Origin: Algoriphagus aestuarii
Lineage (GTDB): Bacteria > Bacteroidota > Bacteroidia > Cytophagales > Cyclobacteriaceae
Reading direction: 5' to 3'
Assembly (NCBI GenBank): GCA_017051695.1
Contig: JAFIDK010000008.1
Location: 110,485-174,484 of the forward strand
Length of the DNA: 64,000 nt
The position numbers and the translations under genes were made by a program. Under the pieces are notes generated by a model. That model saw only the letters and a program-made list of their open reading frames with translations. It did not search any database and had not been told where the DNA came from. Numbering within the stretch: position 1 is the stretch's first letter; each line of letters begins with the position of its first letter. Positions 24,203-33,076 of this stretch are shown here, one piece after another.

Positions 24203-25903
24203 ATGAAAAAAAATTCTACTTCACCCACCAGCATCAAACTTGTAGTAATTCTAGGCCTTCTGTTTCTGCCATTTTTGGGGTTTACCCAGGGGAGTTACAT
24301 TCCATATAATAGAGATTATTACCATCTGCTTGACCGATACGAGATCCTTCGCGGCCAAAACAACCCTGTCTATCGATCAGCAACAAAACCCTATCGAAGA
24401 GATGATGTTGCTGCTTTTCTAGATACACTCGCAGATGACTCAGTCATAAGATCCCGGGCAGATGTGTTTAACCTGGCTTACTTAAGTCAAGACAATTGGG
24501 AGTTTGTGACCAGAGAAACCCCTGAATCAAAAAAACCTTTTCTCAAAGCACTTTATAGGAGACCGGGTGATTTTGCACATTATGATAGTGAGGACTTTGA
24601 CATCCATGTGAGCCCCGTTATCTATCTAAATGGAGGAATAGAGGCAGATTACGATCAAAACCCAAACCGGCTTACCCGTGGATTGGTTGTAAGAGGTTCT
24701 ATTGATAAAAAAGTCGGTTTCTACACCTATTTCACCTCCTCCGAGGCTTTTTTCCCAAGCTGGATTAAAGGCTATGCAGAATACAATGGCGCTGTGCCTG
24801 GTGAAGGTTTCTGGAAAGAATACAATGGAAACGGGTATAGTTATTTCTCAGCAATGGGACATATCAGTTATAATATCACAAAACATATTGAGGTGGAAGT
24901 AGGACATGACCGAAATTTCATCGGAGAGGGGTATCGCTCTTTTCTACTTTCTGACTTCTCTAACCCCTATATGTTTGTCAAATTCAACACCAGAATCTGG
25001 AAATTTCAATTGACCAATATCTGGACCCAGATGACAGCAGACGTGGATTACGATCGGGGAAGACCTACAGATGGAAGGTATACCCAAAAGTGGTTTTCAT
25101 TTCACCGTCTTGGATTCAACATTGGCAAAAGTTTGAATTTAGGTTTTTTCGAGTCCGTCATGACGGACAAAGTTGATTTTAACTATTTCAACCCACTGGT
25201 CTTTTACCGCTGGGTGGAGCAATCTCTCGGCACTCCTGACAAAGTCATGCTTGGCATAGACGGAAAATGGAATTTCTATCCCGGAATGCAGCTTTACGGC
25301 CAATTTGCATTAGATGAATTCGTGTTCTCAGAATTTTTTGGGCAAGACGGAAAAGGATCAAAAAGAAATAAATATGGAATTCAGGCTGGGTACAAATACA
25401 TGGACTTGTTTGAAATAGCCAATTTAGATCTTCAGTTGGAATACAATTCGGCGAGACCTTATACTTTTCAGGAGAAAAACGACTTCCAGTCTTACAGTAA
25501 TTGGAGAACCCCCCTTACCCATCCCAGAGGGGCTAATTTCAGGGAGTTTTTAGGGATTATCCGCTATCAACCCATTCCAAGATTAAGTTTGACTTTATTA
25601 GGCATGTACCAATTCTACGGGGCAGATCCTGATGAAGTCACGAACTGGGGCGGAGATGTGTTGAAAAACAGATTGGAAGGAAGTCCTACTGGCTTATTCG
25701 GAAATGAAATTGGTCAAGGCATCGAAAACCGAGTGCTACAGACAAATTTAAATGCAAGCTACATGCTGAAGCACAACTTTTTTATTGATGCTTCGCATTC
25801 CTTTAGAAAAAGAACGGCACAGGATTTAGATAGTCCAGAAACTACCAATTATTTACAATTGGCTTTCCGATGGAACTTCATCAGGCCTGACTACAATTAT
25901 TAA
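24203..25903 (+). CDS. Outer-membrane beta-barrel protein, Wzi/RemB-like
   Basis: 566 aa. A signal peptide ends near LPFLGFTQG (about residue 30). The N-terminal part YYHLLDRYEILRGQNNPVYRSATKPYRRDDVAAFLD looks like the periplasmic start of capsule-assembly Wzi-like proteins. The remainder is rich in strands with aromatic girdles (GYRSFLLSDFSNPYMFVKFNTRIWKFQ, YLQLAFRWNF) consistent with a large barrel. Gliding-motility RemB of Flavobacterium has a comparable size and layout, but I cannot confirm orthology by eye. It precedes the MsbA-like exporter gene by 60 bases. Confidence 0.68.
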   Translation: MKKNSTSPTSIKLVVILGLLFLPFLGFTQGSYIPYNRDYYHLLDRYEILRGQNNPVYRSATKPYRRDDVAAFLDTLADDSVIRSRADVFNLAYLSQDNWEFVTRETPESKKPFLKALYRRPGDFAHYDSEDFDIHVSPVIYLNGGIEADYDQNPNRLTRGLVVRGSIDKKVGFYTYFTSSEAFFPSWIKGYAEYNGAVPGEGFWKEYNGNGYSYFSAMGHISYNITKHIEVEVGHDRNFIGEGYRSFLLSDFSNPYMFVKFNTRIWKFQLTNIWTQMTADVDYDRGRPTDGRYTQKWFSFHRLGFNIGKSLNLGFFESVMTDKVDFNYFNPLVFYRWVEQSLGTPDKVMLGIDGKWNFYPGMQLYGQFALDEFVFSEFFGQDGKGSKRNKYGIQAGYKYMDLFEIANLDLQLEYNSARPYTFQEKNDFQSYSNWRTPLTHPRGANFREFLGIIRYQPIPRLSLTLLGMYQFYGADPDEVTNWGGDVLKNRLEGSPTGLFGNEIGQGIENRVLQTNLNASYMLKHNFFIDASHSFRKRTAQDLDSPETTNYLQLAFRWNFIRPDYNY

Positions 25904-25963
25904 GAGCAAACTTCCGAGATCAATTTTGCGTAACTTGCGGGATTATTCCAAGAATATCAGTTT

Positions 25964-27796
25964 ATGAAGACCTACTTACGAATCCTTTCCTATGCAAAAC
26001 CCTATGGAAAGTTCGTGCCGATCTATATAATCTATGCGTTTCTTTCGATTGTTTTTGGCTTACTGAATTTCACATTACTGAAGCCGCTATTCGATGTGAT
26101 TTTTGAACAAGTCGACCCGGAAGTTCTCGCAGATTTTCAGCAAAAACCTGAATTCAGTTTTTCGATAGAATATTTCACCCACTTATTCAACTACAATTTC
26201 TTACAGGTAGCAGAAGAATATGGCAAGTTGGGGACTTTGTTTTATGTCTGCCTTATCATCGTTATTTCAGTTTTCCTTTCCAATTTATTCACTTACCTCT
26301 CTGGAGTGGTATTGGCCAAAGTACGTGCAATTGTCATTAAGAAAATGCGAATGGACATCTATGACCAGGTTAGCAAATTGCACATTGGATATTTCTCCAA
26401 TGAAAGAAAAGGTGATTTGATGTCAAAAATGACCAACGATGTTCAAGAAGTAGAAAACACCATAGTACAATCCCTGCGGGTAGTTTTCCGTGAACCTGCC
26501 ACCATCATTTTGTATTTCGCTGTACTGTTTTTCATGTCGGCCAAGCTTACATTTTTCACCATTTTGATCATTCCTATTACTGGGGCGATCATCGGCGGAA
26601 TCACCAGAAGACTGAAGAAAAAAGCAGTGGAAAGCCAACAGTCTTTAGGGAGACTGGTGAATATTCTAGACGAAACTCTTGGAGGAATGAGAGTCATCAA
26701 GGCTTTCAATGCCGAGAATTTCATGAAATCCAAATTTGACCAGGAAACCGACTATTATTCAGGGGTAAATGTCAACATGGCAAGAAAAAACGAACTCGCT
26801 TCTCCCATTTCCCAATTTCTGGGAGTAACTGTAGTGGCGGGAATTTTAGTCTATGGTGGAAGCCTGGTTTTAAGTGGAAACTCCCAACTCGGTGCCAGTG
26901 ATTTTATCACCTACATCATCATTTTTACCCAGGTCTTGAACCCGGCCAAAGAAATTTCAAGGGCAGTAAGCAGTATCCAAAGAGGCATTGCTTCTGCAGA
27001 AAGGATTTTTGAAGTAGTGGATACTCCCTCTCAGATTACTTCACCTGAAAACTCCACTGAAGTAGCAACTTTCGACCATCAGGTCTCTTTTCAACATGTA
27101 AGTTTTGCTTATCAAGACCAAATGGTCCTGAAGAACATCAACTTTGACCTAAAACGAGGCAAAACCATTGCACTGGTCGGTCCTTCAGGGGGTGGCAAAT
27201 CCACATTGGCGGACTTGGTTCCAAGGTTTTATGATCCTTCGGTCGGAGAGATTTTATTGGATGGGGTAAACCTCAAACAGTTCAAACTCGATTCTCTACG
27301 ATCTTTGATGGGCATCGTCACCCAAGAATCCATTCTATTCAATGATTCAGTTTACAATAACATTGCATTCGGAATTGAGCATGTCAGCGAGAAACAGGTA
27401 ATAGAAGCGGCAAAAATCGCAAACGCACATCAGTTCATCTCCCAAATGGAAAACGGTTACCAAACTTCCATTGGGGAGCGAGGCTCCAAACTTTCCGGAG
27501 GACAAAGGCAGCGAATCAGCATTGCAAGGGCGGTTTTAAAAAACCCTCCAATCCTGATTTTAGACGAAGCCACTTCAGCACTTGATTCAGAGTCTGAGTT
27601 GCTTGTTCAAGAAGCTTTGACCAAATTGATGTCTAATAGAACCACTTTGGTCATCGCTCACCGCTTGAGTACTATTCAGCATGCGGATGAAATCTTGGTT
27701 ATTGAAAAAGGAGAAATCGTACAGCGGGGAACCCATTTGGAACTGATTGAAAAAGAAGGCTTATATCAGAAACTTTCCAGTATTCAGTCGGTTTAG
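25964..27796 (+). CDS. MsbA-like ABC exporter (fused membrane and ATPase domains)
   Basis: 610 aa. Six hydrophobic segments spread over residues 15-320, then a nucleotide-binding domain with Walker A GPSGGGKST, Q-loop MGIVTQES, signature LSGGQRQRISIARA, Walker B ILILDEATSALD and the switch His in VIAHRLS. Lengthy periplasmic stretch between helices 1 and 2 (residues 48-85). Such half-transporters work as homodimers and export lipids, lipid-linked glycans or drugs; MsbA-type lipid A flipping is likely given its size. The following small gene starts 25 bases downstream. Confidence 0.9.
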   Translation: MKTYLRILSYAKPYGKFVPIYIIYAFLSIVFGLLNFTLLKPLFDVIFEQVDPEVLADFQQKPEFSFSIEYFTHLFNYNFLQVAEEYGKLGTLFYVCLIIVISVFLSNLFTYLSGVVLAKVRAIVIKKMRMDIYDQVSKLHIGYFSNERKGDLMSKMTNDVQEVENTIVQSLRVVFREPATIILYFAVLFFMSAKLTFFTILIIPITGAIIGGITRRLKKKAVESQQSLGRLVNILDETLGGMRVIKAFNAENFMKSKFDQETDYYSGVNVNMARKNELASPISQFLGVTVVAGILVYGGSLVLSGNSQLGASDFITYIIIFTQVLNPAKEISRAVSSIQRGIASAERIFEVVDTPSQITSPENSTEVATFDHQVSFQHVSFAYQDQMVLKNINFDLKRGKTIALVGPSGGGKSTLADLVPRFYDPSVGEILLDGVNLKQFKLDSLRSLMGIVTQESILFNDSVYNNIAFGIEHVSEKQVIEAAKIANAHQFISQMENGYQTSIGERGSKLSGGQRQRISIARAVLKNPPILILDEATSALDSESELLVQEALTKLMSNRTTLVIAHRLSTIQHADEILVIEKGEIVQRGTHLELIEKEGLYQKLSSIQSV

Positions 27797-27821
27797 TATA
27801 TTCGTAAAAATATTAGTTGAT

Positions 27822-28187
27822 ATGAAAAAATTCCATCAATTTACCCAGATAGCACTACTGATCTTTTTTGTAGCCTACCTCATTTTCTTTATGGCTTTCG
27901 AAACCGTGGGGGGAATGTTTGGAATGGATGAAATCACTTCAGAAAGTATGGTAAAGATCCTTTTGGCAGGTTTTGTTTTGTTTTTGTTGTCATGGGCCAT
28001 TTCCTATTTTGCCATGAAAAAACAGACCGAATTATTGGCTAAAAAAGAAGCTGAAATGAATCAACTCAAAGCCAAACTTTACGATCTGGAGCATCCGTCT
28101 ATTCCTACAGCCCCAAAGAAACCATCACCTTCAAAAGGTCCTGACTCCGACCCGACAAACCTTCCTCCTAGACAAAACATTACCTAA
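27822..28187 (+). CDS. Two-helix membrane protein with coiled-coil tail, unrecognised
   Basis: 121 aa from ATG at 27822; a longer reading that starts inside the ABC exporter gene (27747) is unlikely. Hydrophobic segments occupy about residues 8-28 and 45-65. They are followed by a charged helix (KKQTELLAKKEAEMNQLKAKLYDLE) with heptad spacing and a Pro/Ser-rich tail. No family is recognised. It may be part of the exporter transcription unit, ending at the terminator at 28212. Confidence 0.6.
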   Translation: MKKFHQFTQIALLIFFVAYLIFFMAFETVGGMFGMDEITSESMVKILLAGFVLFLLSWAISYFAMKKQTELLAKKEAEMNQLKAKLYDLEHPSIPTAPKKPSPSKGPDSDPTNLPPRQNIT

Positions 28188-28562
28188 TTTTAGGACACGA
28201 GGAAAATATAGAAAAAAGGAAGCTGCGACAGTTTCCTTTTTTTGGTTCATTCGTGAAAAGGTAAGGGTTACGCTGAATCTCTGTTCTATTCCTTTTTTAG
28301 AGGGTAATTCTAGAAGAGGGATCCTTGGTCTTGTCCATTCTTTCTATGGAATGTCAGAAAAAACCTCCTTACAACTTGAATTTCTGATTTACCTAGAAGC
28401 AGCATCAATCAAAATCGTAAAATGAGAACATAACAATCCCAAAACATTAAGTTTGCACGATTAATAAAGGTCTTTAAGAATAAATAGTTGAGAAAGATTA
28501 AGACTTTAATTTTCTTAAATCTTATATTGAAGAAACCATTTTGATTTTCTTTTTTTCACAAC
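28188..28562. other. Intergenic stretch before comM
   Basis: About 375 bases without a plausible gene. It contains a terminator (28212-28243) for the preceding unit and a TAnnTTTG match (TAAGTTTG, 28448-28455) that could be the comM promoter, implying a 5' leader of about 100 bases. I see no conserved RNA fold or repeat. Confidence 0.5.
28212..28243 (+). terminator. Rho-independent terminator
   Basis: ggaagctg-cga-cagtttcc, eight pairs (one G-T), followed by seven T residues; ends the exporter/small membrane protein unit. Confidence 0.85.
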
Positions 28563-30101
28563 ATGGTAGCAAAAACTTTTGGAAGCGCTGTATCTGGTGT
28601 AGATGCAAATCTGATCACCATTGAAGTTAATGTCGGTCAAGGGACCAGTTTTTTTATGGTCGGCCTCCCTGACTCTGCTGTTAAAGAATCCCAGCAGCGT
28701 GTGGAATCGGCATTGAAATTCTTTGGCTACAGAATGCCAAGGCAAAAAATCGTCATCAATCTTGCACCCGCTGACATTCGAAAAGAAGGATCCTCCTACG
28801 ATCTACCCATTGCTATGGGAATTCTTCAGGCTTCGGAGCAGGTAGAATTTCCGGAACTGAGCAATTACATAATCATGGGAGAGCTTTCACTAGATGGAAA
28901 TCTCAGACCCATCAAAGGCGTTTTGCCAATCGCTATTGAAGCTAGAAAAAAAGGCTTCAAAGGTTTCATACTTCCTCAGGAAAACGCGCAGGAAGCTTCA
29001 ATTGTCAACAACCTTGACATCATACCAGTAAACACATTAGAGGAGGCATCGCAGTTTTTGCAAGGTTTGTTGGAAATCCAACCATTGGTAACCGACACCA
29101 GAGATATATTTTACCATTCATTAAATGACATTGAGTTTGATTTTGCGGATGTCCAAGGGCAGGAAAACATTAAGAGAGCCATGGAGATCGCCGCAGCAGG
29201 AGGTCATAATGTCATCATGATTGGACCACCTGGTGCAGGAAAAACCATGCTTGCTAAAAGGCTTCCTTCCATTCTACCTCCACTGACACTTCAAGAGGCA
29301 TTGGAATCCACAAAGATTCATTCAGTGGCAGGTAAGCTGGGTAAAAACGGCAGTCTTTTATCTCAGAGACCATTCCGTAGTCCACATCATACCATTTCAG
29401 ATGTGGCGCTGGTTGGTGGTGGCGGAAACCCACAACCGGGAGAAATTTCTTTGGCTCACAACGGAGTGCTTTTTCTAGACGAACTCCCAGAGTTTAAAAG
29501 GACCGTGCTGGAAGTTATGCGTCAACCTTTGGAAGAAAGAAAAGTCACGATTTCCAGGGCAAAAATATCTGTTGACTACCCTGCAAACTTTATGCTGATC
29601 GCAAGCATGAATCCTTGCCCATGTGGCTATTACAATCACCCTGAGAAAGAATGTGTGTGTGGCCCTGGGATAGTCCAGAGGTATCTCAATAAAGTTTCAG
29701 GTCCTTTGCTAGATAGAATTGACCTGCATGTAGAAGTAACCCCTGTCAGGTTTGAAGAAATGACTTCCACCCGGAAAAGTGAATCAAGCAAAGCGATTCG
29801 GGAAAGGGTAATCATTGGCAGGGAAAGACAAAAAGAGCGGTTTAAAGATCACCCTGAAGTATTCTGTAATGCTATGATGCCATCTCATCAGGTAAAAGAA
29901 GTCTGTCAGATAAATGAAGCTGGAAAAGCTTTATTGAAAACTGCTATGGAAAGACTAGGGCTATCTGCAAGAGCGTATGATCGTATTTTAAAAGTTGCAA
30001 GAACGATTGCAGATATTTCGGAATCAGAAACAATTAGAGTGGAACATTTAGCAGAGGCGATTCAATACAGAAGCCTGGACCGGGAAGGATGGGCTGGTTA
30101 A
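28563..30101 (+). CDS. comM: YifB/ComM family Mg-chelatase-like AAA+ ATPase
   Basis: 512 aa. Opening KTFGSAVSGVDANLITIEVNVGQG and the ChlI-like N-terminal domain (LPDSAVKESQQRVESAL) are diagnostic. The AAA+ core carries Walker A MIGPPGAGKTMLAKRLPSILPP, Walker B VLFLDELPEF and a cysteine-containing segment MNPCPCGYYNHPEKECVCG that is typical of the family. ComM hexamers are branch-migration helicases that extend recombination of incoming DNA in natural transformation. It is convergent with the MBL gene, only 2 bases apart. Confidence 0.94.
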   Translation: MVAKTFGSAVSGVDANLITIEVNVGQGTSFFMVGLPDSAVKESQQRVESALKFFGYRMPRQKIVINLAPADIRKEGSSYDLPIAMGILQASEQVEFPELSNYIIMGELSLDGNLRPIKGVLPIAIEARKKGFKGFILPQENAQEASIVNNLDIIPVNTLEEASQFLQGLLEIQPLVTDTRDIFYHSLNDIEFDFADVQGQENIKRAMEIAAAGGHNVIMIGPPGAGKTMLAKRLPSILPPLTLQEALESTKIHSVAGKLGKNGSLLSQRPFRSPHHTISDVALVGGGGNPQPGEISLAHNGVLFLDELPEFKRTVLEVMRQPLEERKVTISRAKISVDYPANFMLIASMNPCPCGYYNHPEKECVCGPGIVQRYLNKVSGPLLDRIDLHVEVTPVRFEEMTSTRKSESSKAIRERVIIGRERQKERFKDHPEVFCNAMMPSHQVKEVCQINEAGKALLKTAMERLGLSARAYDRILKVARTIADISESETIRVEHLAEAIQYRSLDREGWAG

Positions 30102-30103
30102 TC

Positions 30104-30949
30104 TTACTCAGCACCGCTTAAATAATACACTGATCCCTCTTTACAAAGTTCTACTGAAAATTGAGGGTTTCTATTTTCCATACTAGCCTTGAAAATCTCC
30201 TCTAGCCGTTCATCTGTATTTAAAGGATCATGATGAAAAACAGCTAATTTTCTCACACCACACAATCTAGCGAAATCTATTGCTCCTTCAATAGAGCTAT
30301 GACCCCATCCTATTCTACTTTGGTATTCCTCTTCGGTATATTCTCCATCATGCAGCAGTAAATCCGCATTTCTGGCAAGCTCAAATCCACTCGTCCATTC
30401 TGGATCATATGGGAAATTGGAAGAGCCCAAAGCTGGTTCATGGTCTGGCATATAGGCAAAAACACTTTCTCCATCATCCAATCTGAATCCTAATGTAGGT
30501 CCAGGATGACAGATGTAGCCTGATTTTATTTTTATATCCCCAATTTCAAATTCTGAATTATCAATCTCGTGGATTACTGGATGATTTGGTAAGTCATTCA
30601 TCCTAACAGGAAACAATGGTGGGGAAAAATACCTCCTCAATCTTGAAACCAGCGGTTCTACGGTCGTAGATGGACCCCATAAATGAACAGTAACATTGGG
30701 TTTGTAAAGAGGCTGAAAGAACCCCAATCCCATAGTATGATCAATATGAAGATGGGTCAATAGAACATGGACTTCTGTTATCTTGGGATCTAAATATTTC
30801 CCTAAGCGTTGGATCCCAGATCCAGCATCTAAAATGATACAGGTTTCCTTATTTAAAACCTGTATACAGGAAGTATTCCCTCCATAAATAACATTTTCGG
30901 GACCAGGCGAAGGCAGAGACCCCCTACATCCCCATATTTTTATAATCAT
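30104..30949 (-). CDS. MBL-fold metallo-hydrolase
   Basis: 281 aa from ATG at 30949 (the reading extends only to a TTG further upstream). The start IKIWGCRGSLPSPGP and YGGNTSCIQV are typical of an MBL subgroup often fused or linked to signalling domains. The metal-binding signature LLTHLHIDHTMGLGF is complete, with further ligands in SGYICHPGPTLGFRL, HDGEYTEEEY and VFHHDPLNTDE. The substrate is unknown; phosphodiesterase-type activity is one possibility for this fold. Its ATG overlaps the stop of the upstream PAS gene (ATGA), indicating a coupled pair. Confidence 0.85.
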   Translation of the reverse strand: MIIKIWGCRGSLPSPGPENVIYGGNTSCIQVLNKETCIILDAGSGIQRLGKYLDPKITEVHVLLTHLHIDHTMGLGFFQPLYKPNVTVHLWGPSTTVEPLVSRLRRYFSPPLFPVRMNDLPNHPVIHEIDNSEFEIGDIKIKSGYICHPGPTLGFRLDDGESVFAYMPDHEPALGSSNFPYDPEWTSGFELARNADLLLHDGEYTEEEYQSRIGWGHSSIEGAIDFARLCGVRKLAVFHHDPLNTDERLEEIFKASMENRNPQFSVELCKEGSVYYLSGAE

Positions 30950-31335
30950 GAGAAATTTGAATTCCAAAATAAAGCCATCGCACCTAAAAAACGGTTAGGC
31001 CGTCCCTCCAAAGGAAAAGAAGTGACAGTGATGAAGTGGCTTTCTCCTTTTAGGTTTTTGATATAAAATGATCCATGAGCGGGCTTTTTATGGGTTAGCG
31101 TCTGCACCAATGGAAGACCTTCTGGAGGTAAAGGATTCCCATCTATATCGGTCGGAGTAAAAACAGTCGACCATTCCTCCACCCGCATACTTCCTGTCTC
31201 TCCAAACCTTAATCCTAAAATAGATTCTGCTGGCTCATTATAAAAAACCAAGGTTCCTTCGGTATCAACCAAAAAAACAGGCATGCTCATGCTGTCTGCA
31301 AACTGTCTGCCGAGAATCATTTCAATTGGTTGCAC
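30946..31335 (-). CDS. Stand-alone PAS domain protein
   Basis: 129 aa from GTG at 31335; ATG at 31320 is an alternative start and would give 124 aa. The whole protein is one PAS domain: FADSMSMPVFLVDTEGTLVFYNEPAESILGLRFGETG (strands A-B and helix C), then GSFYIKNLKGESHFITVTSFPLEGRPNRFLGAMALFW (strands G-I). There is no kinase, cyclase or HTH output domain. The 4-base overlap with the MBL gene suggests that it senses a small ligand or redox state and acts on the MBL enzyme. Confidence 0.8.
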   Translation of the reverse strand: MQPIEMILGRQFADSMSMPVFLVDTEGTLVFYNEPAESILGLRFGETGSMRVEEWSTVFTPTDIDGNPLPPEGLPLVQTLTHKKPAHGSFYIKNLKGESHFITVTSFPLEGRPNRFLGAMALFWNSNFS

Positions 31336-31570
31336 TGCTCAATAATTAATTTTTAAACTCAAATAGTGATAGAATATAGTCATTTTTTTATAAAAAAATC
31401 TTGTTCTTTCCCATAGAGTCCAAACCGCTTCAAAATCTGACAGATAAATCGTTTGTTACAGATTCTGAGGAAAAAGAAATAAACTGAGTTGAACGGTATT
31501 ACGAGTTGGTTATTTCCTTTCTTACAACAACTTATGTAATTTCAGGGTTACCACTTAAAAAGACAATTTC

Positions 31571-32311
31571 ATGAAAAAGCTTTTGATCCTATTTTTCCTT
31601 TTTTCCTCTTCCGTATTCGGGCAGGATTTGATTCCCACTTCAAATGGAGATATCAAAATAACTCCAATTCTCCATGGCACTTTAGTATTAGAATATGGAG
31701 GAAAAACAATTTATGTTGATCCATACGGAGGAGCATCGGTATTCACTGGCCAAAAAACTCCTGACTTTGTATTGATAACAGATATTCATGGAGACCATCA
31801 TAATCAAGAAACACTAGATGGATTGGACTTGAAAAATGCCACTATTATCGCCCCACAGGCTGTGGCTGAAAAACTTCCAAAAGGTTCAAGTAAATCAATC
31901 GAAGTTATCGCAAATGGGGATTCCAAAACCATTGGTGGGATTTCAATCTTGGCTATTCCAATGTATAACCTACCAGAGACTGAGGATAGCAGACATCCAA
32001 AAGGTAGAGGGAATGGATACATTTTAGATTTAGGAGGCAAAAAAGTATATATATCAGGTGACACAGAAGATATACCTGAAATGAGATCATTAACTGGGAT
32101 AGATGTTGCTTTTGTATGTATGAATTTACCTTATACCATGGATGTAGATCAGGCTGCGGATGCTGTTTCTCAATTTAAACCAGGGATCGTTTACCCATAT
32201 CACTACCGCGGTACAGATGGTCTGGCTGATGTAGAAAAATTCAAATCCCTTGTCAGTTCAAATGCTCCTGGGGTTGAAGTCAGATTGGGAAATTGGTATC
32301 CTGAAAATTAA
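31571..32311 (+). CDS. Secreted MBL-fold hydrolase (UlaG/YtkL-like)
   Basis: 246 aa. A signal peptide ends at VFGQD (about residue 19), so the enzyme should be periplasmic. The MBL motif reads LITDIHGDHHNQETL: compared with THxHxDH the first His is Asp, which I recall as usual for this secreted subgroup. Further conserved parts are DPYGG near residue 55, ISGDTEDIPE and YPYHYRGTDG with a metal-binding His. No specific substrate is evident. Not linked to its neighbours by overlap. Confidence 0.8.
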   Translation: MKKLLILFFLFSSSVFGQDLIPTSNGDIKITPILHGTLVLEYGGKTIYVDPYGGASVFTGQKTPDFVLITDIHGDHHNQETLDGLDLKNATIIAPQAVAEKLPKGSSKSIEVIANGDSKTIGGISILAIPMYNLPETEDSRHPKGRGNGYILDLGGKKVYISGDTEDIPEMRSLTGIDVAFVCMNLPYTMDVDQAADAVSQFKPGIVYPYHYRGTDGLADVEKFKSLVSSNAPGVEVRLGNWYPEN

Positions 32312-32459
32312 AATGGCAACTACCTTGAAATGGAAGATTGATTTTTTTTTAAGATCATAAAGTCGATCCTAAAGGAATCCTTTTTCAAAAAAGGACAGAT
32401 TAAATTGGATAATACTTAATTGAAACAGAAATTTTAACTCCGGAAAAATACATAGGAAC

Positions 32460-32825
32460 ATGCCCCCTCAAAAAACCTCTATTTCTGAAAAGCTCAACCG
32501 ATTTTCAGATCACTGGAATCCAAGAATCGTAGGTGAATTGAATAACCAACACGTCAAGTTGGTTAAATTCCAAGGTGAATTTGTCTGGCATAAACATGAG
32601 TTGGAAGATGAGATGTTTTTAGTGATTGAAGGAGAATTTGATATGCATTTTAGAGACAAGGTAGTATCTCTAACTAAAAATGAATTTATCATCGTCCCGA
32701 AAGGAATCGAACATAAACCTGTTGCTAAAGAAGAAGTCAGTGTCATGCTTTTCGAACCAAACACCACTTTAAACACAGGAAATACGGTAGGGAACTTCAC
32801 AAAATCAGACTTAGAAAAAATCTAA
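32460..32825 (+). CDS. Cupin domain protein
   Basis: 121 aa. The single cupin barrel has motif 1 FVWHKHELEDEMFLVIEGEFDMHF (His/His/Glu metal ligands) and motif 2 FIIVPKGIEHKPVAKEE (last His). Small cupins of this kind may be isomerases, dioxygenases or simple binding proteins; nothing narrows it here. It is separate from the MBL gene by about 150 bases. A hairpin with a T run lies 230 bases downstream. Confidence 0.85.
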   Translation: MPPQKTSISEKLNRFSDHWNPRIVGELNNQHVKLVKFQGEFVWHKHELEDEMFLVIEGEFDMHFRDKVVSLTKNEFIIVPKGIEHKPVAKEEVSVMLFEPNTTLNTGNTVGNFTKSDLEKI

Positions 32826-33052
32826 CTCATCTTAAAATAGTATAAGTTAAATTATTGATCAGAAACTGTATAAAAGGCAATCTTTTCAAATCGCTTCTTT
32901 ACACCCTCTGCTTTTCGCACTTTTTTTGGTTAAAAAAACTAAAACAATTTGATTAATTGTATTTCGTATTTATTAAAAAGTATTTAATTTACACTTAAAT
33001 CAAATTTGTAAAAGTTGATTGATCACCACCTTAAGTTCCCTTAAGAATAATT

Positions 33053-33076
33053 GGCTGCCTTCCGGCAGCCTTTTTT
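33053..33076 (+). terminator. Rho-independent terminator-like hairpin
   Basis: ggctgcc-ttcc-ggcagcc, a perfect seven-pair stem with a UUCC-type loop, followed by six T residues on the + strand. It lies next to the end of the converging PLP-enzyme gene and may serve both directions. Confidence 0.8.

Noticed and set aside
28448-28455. TAAGTTTG before comM as an annotated promoter
   Set aside because: Consensus match only, without -33 box and about 108 bases from the start; mentioned in the intergenic entry but not listed as a site.
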